Positions 7,971 through 13,285 of a stretch of DNA of 13,285 nucleotides are shown piece by piece (position 1 is the stretch's first letter; each line of letters starts with the position of its first letter). The translations under genes and the position numbers were made by a program. The notes beneath the pieces are model-generated. The model did no database searches. It saw only the letters and a list, made by a program, of their open reading frames with translations, and was not told the origin of the DNA. The stretch spans positions 1 through 13,285 of the forward strand of contig CAMLQS010000116.1 of NCBI GenBank assembly GCA_946482165.1. Direction: 5' to 3'. Source of the DNA: an uncultured Verrucomicrobiota bacterium. Its GTDB lineage: Bacteria; Verrucomicrobiota; Verrucomicrobiae; Opitutales; Opitutaceae.

Positions 7971-9074
7971 ATGATCTTCCCCATGCCTTTCCGTGCCCTG
8001 ACCTGTCTTTTTCTCCTGTGCTCGTCCGCCGTTTTCGCCGGGACGCCTGTCACGCATGTCCGTTCAGGCGAAGTCTGGCGGGACGGCGAGGGCCGGCGGA
8101 TCAACGCCCACGGCGGCGGGCTCCTGTATCATGGCGGTCAATACTACTGGTATGGCGAAATCAAGGAGGGGAAAACCTATCTTCCCGAGGTCAACGCGAG
8201 CTGGGGAGGCACACGCGTGGATGTCGTCGGCGTCTCGTGCTACTCCTCGAAGGATCTGCTGAACTGGAAATTCGAGGGCAACGTGCTGCCGGCAAAACCC
8301 GGCACCGATTTGGATCCCAAGGTCGTGCTCGAGCGTCCGAAGGTGGTCTACAACGCGAAAACGAAGAAATTCGTGATGTGGTTCCATAGCGACAGCCTCG
8401 ACTACGCGGCGGCGCGTTATGGCGTGGCGGTGTCGAATTCGCCGACCGGCGTCTTCACCTATCTCGGCAGCGCCCGCCCTCACGCGGAGATCTGGCCCGC
8501 GAACGTCACCGAGGCGCAGAAAGCGGACAAAGGCGGCGCGCTCGCGCGGGATTTCTCCCGCGGCCAGATGGTGCGCGATCTCACGGTGTTTGTGGACGAC
8601 GACGGCAAGGCCTACCTTTTTGCGGCCTCGGAGGACAATCCGACGATGCACATCTCGGAGCTTACGGACGATTATTTGAAGACGACGGGCAAATACGTTC
8701 GCGTGTTCGAGGGCCGCTCGATGGAAGCGCCCGCCGTTTTCAAGCGGGAGGGCAAATACTACATCATCGCTTCCGGTTGCACGGCGTGGGAGCCCAACGC
8801 GGCGCGCAGCGCGGTCGCCGATTCGATCTGGGGGCCCTGGACCGAGCTTGGCAATCCCTGCCAAGGTGATCGCGCCGAAATCACCTTCCACGGCCAAGGC
8901 ACCTATGTGCTGCCCATCGCGGGCAAAAAGGACGCCTTCGTTTTCATGGCCGACCGCTGGATCAAGGACGACTTGCCCGATTCCCGCTACCTCTGGCTGC
9001 CGATCGAGTTTACCGCGGAAGGGAAGCCGGAGATCCGCTGGCGCGACCAGTGGTCGCCCGCCGAGCTGCGTTGA
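7971..9074 (+). CDS. Secreted GH43-type glycoside hydrolase, exo-beta-1,3-galactanase-like
   Basis: The product is a 367-residue secreted five-bladed beta-propeller glycosidase. The start at ATG 7971 has GGGAG shortly upstream and gives a signal peptide (MIFPMPFRALTCLFLLCSSAVFA, cleavage likely after residue 23). GH43-like landmarks are INAHGGGLLYHGGQYYWYGE (44-63), VGVSCYSSKDLLNWKFEG (87-103), ERPKVVYN (121-128), VRDLTVFVDDDGKAYLF (201-217) and MEAPAVFKREGKYYIIAS (251-268). The classical GH43 N-terminal catalytic Asp is missing at the AHGGG blade. The arrangement instead fits the exo-beta-1,3-galactanase branch, where a Glu is the acid and a Gln replaces the base; here E121, E252 and Q309 (HGQGTYV) are candidates. 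The likely substrate is arabinogalactan-type beta-1,3-galactan, but other galactosides or arabinosides are possible. It is divergent from the secreted FN3 protein and convergent with the histidine kinase. Confidence 0.85.
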   Translation: MIFPMPFRALTCLFLLCSSAVFAGTPVTHVRSGEVWRDGEGRRINAHGGGLLYHGGQYYWYGEIKEGKTYLPEVNASWGGTRVDVVGVSCYSSKDLLNWKFEGNVLPAKPGTDLDPKVVLERPKVVYNAKTKKFVMWFHSDSLDYAAARYGVAVSNSPTGVFTYLGSARPHAEIWPANVTEAQKADKGGALARDFSRGQMVRDLTVFVDDDGKAYLFAASEDNPTMHISELTDDYLKTTGKYVRVFEGRSMEAPAVFKREGKYYIIASGCTAWEPNAARSAVADSIWGPWTELGNPCQGDRAEITFHGQGTYVLPIAGKKDAFVFMADRWIKDDLPDSRYLWLPIEFTAEGKPEIRWRDQWSPAELR

Positions 9075-9104
9075 GCCGCGGGTGAAACCGCCAAGGCCGC
9101 GCAC

Positions 9105-9141
9105 GGCGCCTCCGTCCGCCGCGGAGAGACGCCGAGGCGCC
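9105..9141. terminator. Hairpin between convergent GH43 and histidine kinase genes (possible bidirectional terminator)
   Basis: GGCGCCTC (9105-9112) pairs perfectly with GAGGCGCC (9134-9141). Inside, CGTC (9113-9116) can pair with GACG (9128-9131), extending the stem. It fills the 83-bp gap between two convergent stop codons, where a shared terminator is expected. No T-tract follows on either strand, so termination may depend on other factors. Confidence 0.45.
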
Positions 9142-9157
9142 CGTCCCGGCGGTGCGC

Positions 9158-11824
9158 CTATTTCGCGCCGAGCACGGACTTCAGAACCCGGCCGAGGTCG
9201 CCGACGCGGTAAGGCTTGGTGATGTAGCCGACGAAGCCCATCTCCAGGTAGCGCTTGATCATGTCGTCGTCGTCGTAGCCGCTCGTGACGATGGCGCGCA
9301 CGTCGGGATCGAGTTCGCGAAGGCGTTTGAAGCACTCCTCGCCGCCCATGCCGCCGATGACGGTGAGATCGAGGAGGACGGCGTCGTAGGGGCGTTTGAC
9401 GTTGAGGTAGCGACGGTAGAGCTGGACGGCCTCGTCGCCGTTGCGGGCGACGTCGTGCGTGTAGTCGAGGCTGGCGATCATGGCGCCGGTGAGCTCGCAG
9501 ATCTTCGGGTCGTCGTCCATGAAGAGGATGCGGCCGGTGCCGAACCGGATCGTGGGCGCGGAGCGGACCTTCTCCTGTAGCTGCTTGGTGGATACGGGGA
9601 GGAAGACGCTGAAGAGGGTGCCGATGCCGGGCGTGGACTGCACCCCGATGCGTCCGCCGTGGCGGCGGACGATCGAGTCGACGGTGGCGAGGCCGAGGCC
9701 GGTGCCGGTCTTCTTGGTGGTGAAAAACGGATCGAAGATGCGCGCGAGGATCTCGGGCGGGATGCCGCTGCCGTTGTCCTGGACGTCGATGCGGAGGTAG
9801 CGGCCGGCGGGAAGCTCGTCGACCTCGCGCTCGCCGAGCACGATGGTCTCGGCGCTGACGACGACGCGGCCGTCGGCGGGCACCGGCATCGCCTGGATGG
9901 CGTTGATGACGAGATTCTGGAGGACCTGGAGGATCTGGCCCTTGTCGACCTCGATGGGAGCGAGGTCGGGCGCGGCCTCGACCTTGACGACGACGGGGCT
10001 GCCCGCGGCGGCGATGCGCACGGCGTTCTGGAGAAGATCGGCGGCGGCGACGACCTGGCGCGAGGCGTGGGCGCCCGCGCCTTTTGCGAAGGTGAGGAGC
10101 TGGCGGGTCAGCTGCTTGGCGGCCAGGCAGGCCTGCTCGGCGGCGTCGAGCTGGTTGAAATCCCGGTTGTCCTTGGCGGTGGAGACGCCGCCGAGGATGG
10201 TGGTGAGAAGGTTGTTGAAATCGTGGGCGATGCCGCCGGCGAGCAGCCCGAGCGACTCGAAGCGATTGGCGCGGATGAGTTCTTCCGGCGTGAGGCCCAT
10301 TTCCTCGGGATCGCGGAATACGATAACGAAACCGGCGAGGGCGCCGGCGCGGTCGCGAGCTTCGCGGGCGGTCCAGACGATCGGGCGGGGCTTGGCGTCG
10401 GGCCTGGAGGCGGCCAAGGCGTGAAGATCGCTCAGGCGCGGAGGGGAATCGGGCGAAGAGGTCTGGTTGAGCGCCATCTCGACGGCTTCCTCGGCCGGGC
10501 GTCCGTTGGCCCGATGGACGAGGGTGAAGACTTCGGCGAGGGTTTTGCCGACGGCCTCGGCGGGGGGCCGGGCGAGCAGGGCGGACGCCTTGGAATTGAG
10601 GGCGACGACCCGGCCGTGGGCGTCGGTCATGATCACTCCCTCGGCGACGGCGCTGAGCGCGCAGGAGACGAGTTCGGGAGGCGTGGAGCCGGGGCCGGAG
10701 CCAAGACCGGCGAGAGGCAGGGCGTAGCCGGTGACGCGGAGCAATTCGCCGCGGCGGTTGAACTCGCGCTGGTAGCCGATGAGGACGAGGACGGGTTCGC
10801 CCTTCGTATTGCGAAGCTCGATACTGCGGCGACCTTCGCCGGACTCGGCCTGGGCGGGGCGGAAGAACTCGGCGAGACCGGCGTTGGCCGCATCCGGAGA
10901 GAGGGCCTGGAGGAGGGGCGTCGGCTCGGGAAGCGCGGATTCCTCGCCGTCGGCGCTGGTGCCGACGAGCCGGTGCCAGGCGGCGGAGAACCAGTGCTGG
11001 CGGGAGGCGAAATCGAGGTCGAAGACGGCGAGGGCGCCTTGGGTCGAGAGGCGCTGGAGGCGCTCGTCGTTGAGCAGGCTGATTTCCTCGAGCTCCTTGC
11101 GCTCGGTGATGTCGAGGTGGAGGCCGGAGACGCGTTGCAGGGCTCCCTCGGGGCCAAAGATGCGAACGCCGACACAAGAGACCCAAAGGTAGCGCCCGTC
11201 GCGATGGCGAAGGCGGTATTCGACGGCAAAGGGGCGGGAGCCGGCGGGATGCCGGCGAGGGGCATGGTCGGGGGCCGCGGCGGTGTCGTCGGGATGAACG
11301 AGGCGGCGCCAGGTGGCGAGGGTGTCGGGCAACTCGTGCTCCGTGTAGCCGAGCATGCGTTTCCATCCCGTCGAGGTGACGAGTTCGCTCGTGTCGAGAC
11401 GCAGGTCGAAGAAGCCGACGGAGGCGCGGTTGGCGAGAAGCGAGAGCGCGTCGTTCAGGGGGTGCGACGGCAGGAACGGCGCCTGGGTGCCGTTCTCCGG
11501 GAGCGGGGCGAGCGTGGCGATCCAGCCGGAGTCATCAGGCGCGGAGGAGTCGAGCCGCAGGTGATACTGACGAGGCTGGGAAAGCGGCCGGATGCTTTGC
11601 GGACGGGACGTGGCGGCGTCGCGCAAGGCTTCCCACTGGATGGCGAGCATGGCGGGGTCGTCGCTGGAAAATTCGAAAGTCAGGAACGACACCAGGAGAC
11701 ATCCACGCAGCGACTCCGGCTGCCGGCTAAGGGCGGCGGCGGCGGCGGCGTTTGCGGAGAGAATGCGGCCCTCGCCGTCGAGCAGGAGAACGGCGGGAGC
11801 TTCGGTCAGAAGGGCGGGAGCCAT
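9158..11824 (-). CDS. PAS-domain hybrid sensor histidine kinase with C-terminal receiver domain
   Basis: This 888-residue cytoplasmic signalling protein has no signal peptide or membrane segment. In order it has a PAS-like N-terminal segment (about 5-110), a PAS/PAC pair (about 130-245, ending VSGLHLDITERKELEE), a degenerate PAS (about 260-375) and another PAS (about 385-505). Next come a HisKA domain with LGLLAGGIAHDFNNLLTT (phospho-acceptor H534) and an HATPase domain: N-box N641, DNGSGIP from 683, FDPFFTT, and GTGLGL 707-712. The REC domain starts near 760 with acidic DDD (770-772), phospho-acceptor D819, T847/S848 and K870. All kinase and receiver residues are intact, so it should autophosphorylate and pass phosphate to its own receiver and probably to an Hpt partner elsewhere. 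The start is the ATG at 11824; a TTG at 11839 is an alternative. No DNA-binding partner gene is adjacent, so the signal and target are unknown. Confidence 0.93.
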   Translation of the reverse strand: MAPALLTEAPAVLLLDGEGRILSANAAAAAALSRQPESLRGCLLVSFLTFEFSSDDPAMLAIQWEALRDAATSRPQSIRPLSQPRQYHLRLDSSAPDDSGWIATLAPLPENGTQAPFLPSHPLNDALSLLANRASVGFFDLRLDTSELVTSTGWKRMLGYTEHELPDTLATWRRLVHPDDTAAAPDHAPRRHPAGSRPFAVEYRLRHRDGRYLWVSCVGVRIFGPEGALQRVSGLHLDITERKELEEISLLNDERLQRLSTQGALAVFDLDFASRQHWFSAAWHRLVGTSADGEESALPEPTPLLQALSPDAANAGLAEFFRPAQAESGEGRRSIELRNTKGEPVLVLIGYQREFNRRGELLRVTGYALPLAGLGSGPGSTPPELVSCALSAVAEGVIMTDAHGRVVALNSKASALLARPPAEAVGKTLAEVFTLVHRANGRPAEEAVEMALNQTSSPDSPPRLSDLHALAASRPDAKPRPIVWTAREARDRAGALAGFVIVFRDPEEMGLTPEELIRANRFESLGLLAGGIAHDFNNLLTTILGGVSTAKDNRDFNQLDAAEQACLAAKQLTRQLLTFAKGAGAHASRQVVAAADLLQNAVRIAAAGSPVVVKVEAAPDLAPIEVDKGQILQVLQNLVINAIQAMPVPADGRVVVSAETIVLGEREVDELPAGRYLRIDVQDNGSGIPPEILARIFDPFFTTKKTGTGLGLATVDSIVRRHGGRIGVQSTPGIGTLFSVFLPVSTKQLQEKVRSAPTIRFGTGRILFMDDDPKICELTGAMIASLDYTHDVARNGDEAVQLYRRYLNVKRPYDAVLLDLTVIGGMGGEECFKRLRELDPDVRAIVTSGYDDDDMIKRYLEMGFVGYITKPYRVGDLGRVLKSVLGAK

Positions 11825-11956
11825 GGATGGCGTTCGCAAAGGGAATGCGGCAGAGGACCGCCGTCGAGCGCAGGTTTCAGAAGGGCATGGGGAATTCGTC
11901 GATCTGGGAAGGCCGAAGGTTGCCCGAAATCAGATTTGAGGGTTTTTGACGGATCA

Positions 11957-12011
11957 AGGGAGGTCCTGAAATCTCCGGCGCAGACCCCGCCGGAGATTTT
12001 GGGACCTCCCT
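11957..12011. repeat. Long near-perfect hairpin (24-bp stem) upstream of the histidine kinase gene
   Basis: AGGGAGGTCC (11957-11966) pairs with GGACCTCCCT (12002-12011). The next four bases (11967-11970 with 11998-12001) pair with two G-U wobbles. ATCTCCGGC (11971-11979) pairs with GCCGGAGAT (11989-11997), and G11980 with C11988 closes a 7-nt loop. The whole stem is unbroken. It lies between the kinase start (11824) and the start of the small gene (12069), which diverge, so it is not at the end of either gene, and no T-tract follows. It looks like a REP-type palindromic element or a leader structure rather than a terminator. Confidence 0.7.
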
Positions 12012-12068
12012 CAACATGGCCGCCGGGGCGGCGCAGAACCGAGGCCGCTCCACCGGGTCGGAAACGGC

Positions 12069-12406
12069 ATGAATCCGGAAAGACTTTTACGACGTGCGGC
12101 CCCGACGGGGAAGGTGACCGTGCGCCTGGATACTTCGCGGCGGGATCTGTTCGTGCGCTCGCCGGAAACGCCAAGGGATCTTATTCACGCCTTGCGCAAG
12201 GCTTCCGTGCGGGACGGCAAGCTCTCGGTGCGCGTGAGGCGATCCGAGTTGGCGCGCTCATAGCGGCTGCGGCGCGCGCCCCCGTGGAAGGCAAACGCGA
12301 GGAGCGCGAGGTGGCGGCCTTGCTCCGCTATTTGGAGAGCTGGGATGAACGTTTCGAAGAGCCGGAGGAAGAACCGGACAACGAGACCGAAGGGCCGGAA
12401 GGGTGA
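12069..12406 (+). pseudogene. Small hypothetical gene apparently split by a one-base frameshift
   Basis: From ATG 12069 the frame reads 64 residues (MNPERLLRRAAPTGKVTVRL..., including RRDLFVRSPETPRDLIHALRKAS at 24-46) and stops at 12261-12263. The protein-like reading then continues in the frame one base back: AAAARAPVEGKREEREVAALLRYLESWDERF, then an acidic Glu/Pro-rich tail to TGA 12404-12406. One missing base near 12250-12265 would join them as ELAR-(S/L)-IAAAARAPVEGKR in a protein of about 112 residues. Alternatively, these are two small genes, the second starting at GTG 12284 (40 residues). The first half is basic and predicted alpha/beta, the second helical and acidic. I do not recognise the family. 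A sequencing error, true pseudogene or recoding are all possible. Confidence 0.5.
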
Positions 12407-12545
12407 CGATCTTCAGAATCTACCCCCAAACGCGATTTCGATGGGTGCGATCTGGCACAGCCTGCAGTCGCCGAACGGCTTGCCTACCGGGACGATACAC
12501 TCACGAGTGCGCCCCGGGGCGTTGAGAGGCTCCGACGTTAGGATG
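12407..12545. other. Short intergenic stretch between the split small gene and the aldolase terminator
   Basis: No confident gene is seen. A perfect 12-bp palindrome CGCCCCGGGGCG lies at 12510-12521. On the minus strand a frame ending at TGA (12415-12413) reads a protein-like tail, GDCRLCQIAPIEIAFGGRF, but it lacks a start codon and runs back into the aldolase terminator, so it is not called as a gene. Confidence 0.3.
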
Positions 12546-12576
12546 AAAAAAAACGCGCCCCGGTGAAGGGGCGCGT
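12546..12576 (-). terminator. Rho-independent terminator of the aldolase gene
   Basis: Read on the minus strand, the 9-bp stem ACGCGCCCC / GGGGCGCGT (12553-12561 with 12568-12576) has a 6-nt loop and is followed directly by a run of eight T (12553-12546 as A on the plus strand). It starts 41 bp after the aldolase stop. This is a textbook intrinsic terminator and the clearest one in the window. Confidence 0.92.
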
Positions 12577-12616
12577 CGGAAGTGGCGAAGCGAAAGCGCC
12601 AAGTCGGTCGTCGCGT

Positions 12617-13285
12617 TTACTTGGCGGAGAGGCTCTTGCGGAGGTCCTCAAGCTGGCCGGCGGAGCCGAGCAGCTGGTTGCGCGAGGCGATGAACTTCGC
12701 GTATTCGGCGATGAAGATTTTGCCCGGCGGGCGGAAGTCGAAATCGGAGGGCTTGTCGCGGAAGAACTCGCGGTGAACGCGGGTCCAGACCAGGCGGCCG
12801 TCGGTGTCGATGTTGATCTTGGTGACGCCAAGCTTGGCCGCGGGGAGGTATTCCTCGACGTTCACGCCGGAAGAGTCGGCGATCTTGCCGCCGGCGGCGT
12901 TGATGCGGGCGACCTCGTCCTGGGGCACGGAGGAGGAGCCGTGCATCACGAGCGGGAAGCCGGGCATGCGGCCCTTGATCTTCTCGAGGACGTCGAAGTG
13001 GAGGGACTGCTTGCCCTTGAACTTGAAGGCGCCGTGCGAGGTGCCGATGGCGCAGGCGAGGGAGTCGCAGCCGGTGAGTTTGACGAACTCCTCGGCCTCG
13101 GCCGGGTCGGTGAGGGTGGCGTGGCCGTCCTCGACCTTGATGTCCTCCTCGACGCCGCCCAGCATGCCGAGCTCGGCCTCGACGGAAATGCCCTTGGCGT
13201 GGGCACGGTCGACGACGCGCTTGGAGATCTCGACGTTCTTCTCGAACGGGTCGTGGGAGGCGTCGATCATCACGGAGCTGAAGAA
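12617..13285 (-). CDS. fba: Class II fructose-bisphosphate aldolase, 5' end missing
   Basis: This is a zinc-dependent aldolase that splits or forms fructose 1,6-bisphosphate in glycolysis and gluconeogenesis. The last 222 residues are visible; the frame runs off the right edge with FFSSVMIDASHDPFEKNV, and roughly the first third, including the first zinc histidine (family LDH motif), lies outside. Present are the metal/structural segment VEAELGMLGGVEEDI, the zinc histidines in IGTSHGAFKFKG and VMHGSSSVP, and the DHAP-binding KINIDTDGR. The C-terminal tail, with REFFRDKPSDFDFRPPGKIF, resembles the long class IIB (Calvin-type) enzymes. It ends in TAA at 12617 and is followed by a strong intrinsic terminator. 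No operon partner is visible in the window. Confidence 0.95.
   Translation of the reverse strand, partial: FFSSVMIDASHDPFEKNVEISKRVVDRAHAKGISVEAELGMLGGVEEDIKVEDGHATLTDPAEAEEFVKLTGCDSLACAIGTSHGAFKFKGKQSLHFDVLEKIKGRMPGFPLVMHGSSSVPQDEVARINAAGGKIADSSGVNVEEYLPAAKLGVTKINIDTDGRLVWTRVHREFFRDKPSDFDFRPPGKIFIAEYAKFIASRNQLLGSAGQLEDLRKSLSAK

Noticed and set aside
8064..11366. An 1100-codon minus-strand open frame spanning the GH43 and kinase genes
   Set aside because: It is antisense to GH43 and out of frame with the kinase. It is Arg/Pro-rich with no domain, whereas the real proteins there carry full motif sets.
11806..12174. A 122-codon minus-strand open frame upstream of the kinase
   Set aside because: It runs through the long hairpin and overlaps the kinase start and the small gene; composition is not protein-like.
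12190..12201. 12-bp palindrome CCTTGCGCAAGG in the small gene
   Set aside because: It lies within coding sequence of ordinary composition and is short enough to be chance in GC-rich DNA.
9659..12406. A 915-codon plus-strand open frame antisense to the kinase
   Set aside because: Gly/Glu/Ala-rich low-complexity shadow of the kinase. Only its last ~50 codons look genuine, and those are better explained as the second half of the split small gene.
12407..12545. Possible tRNA or riboswitch in the gap before the aldolase terminator
   Set aside because: No T-arm GTTCRA motif, acceptor pairing or known riboswitch core could be found on either strand.

Overview
The window is GC-rich (roughly two thirds G+C by eye), densely coding DNA. 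It most resembles a member of the Verrucomicrobiota, probably an Opitutaceae-like anaerobe. This is an inference from gene content (succinate-propionate pathway genes beside a secreted GH43 glycosidase and a Verrucomicrobia-style secreted FN3-like protein), from few clear Shine-Dalgarno sites, and from several small palindromic repeats. No rRNA, tRNA or CRISPR array is visible.

Left half (1-6632): a methylmalonyl-CoA / propionate module built as two divergent transcription units. Leftwards run methylmalonyl-CoA epimerase (1056-652) and the carboxyltransferase subunit of a propionyl-CoA carboxylase / methylmalonyl-CoA decarboxylase (598 to beyond base 1). Rightwards run mutA (1236-3179), mutB (3191-5371) and the mutase chaperone GTPase meaB (5496-6632). 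Together they interconvert succinyl-CoA, (R)-methylmalonyl-CoA, (S)-methylmalonyl-CoA and propionyl-CoA, so they can serve propionate formation from succinate or propionate assimilation.

Middle (6680-9074): a secreted protein of unknown function with a C-terminal FN3-like module (minus strand), divergent from a secreted GH43-type glycosidase of the exo-beta-1,3-galactanase kind (plus strand). This fits extracellular plant-polysaccharide or arabinogalactan use.

Right half (9158-13285): a large soluble hybrid histidine kinase with several PAS domains and a C-terminal receiver (minus strand). It is followed by an intergenic region holding a very long hairpin, then a small gene that appears split by a one-base frameshift (12069-12406). 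The window ends with the 3' part of class II fructose-bisphosphate aldolase (minus strand) and its canonical intrinsic terminator.

I see no defence system, phage or insertion sequence. The most unusual content is small repeat-like DNA: a 9-bp-arm palindrome inside mutA, a repeat-like insertion in the mutB N-terminus, a paired-arm repeat between mutB and meaB, and the 24-bp hairpin near 11984. The metabolic genes themselves look ordinary and intact.
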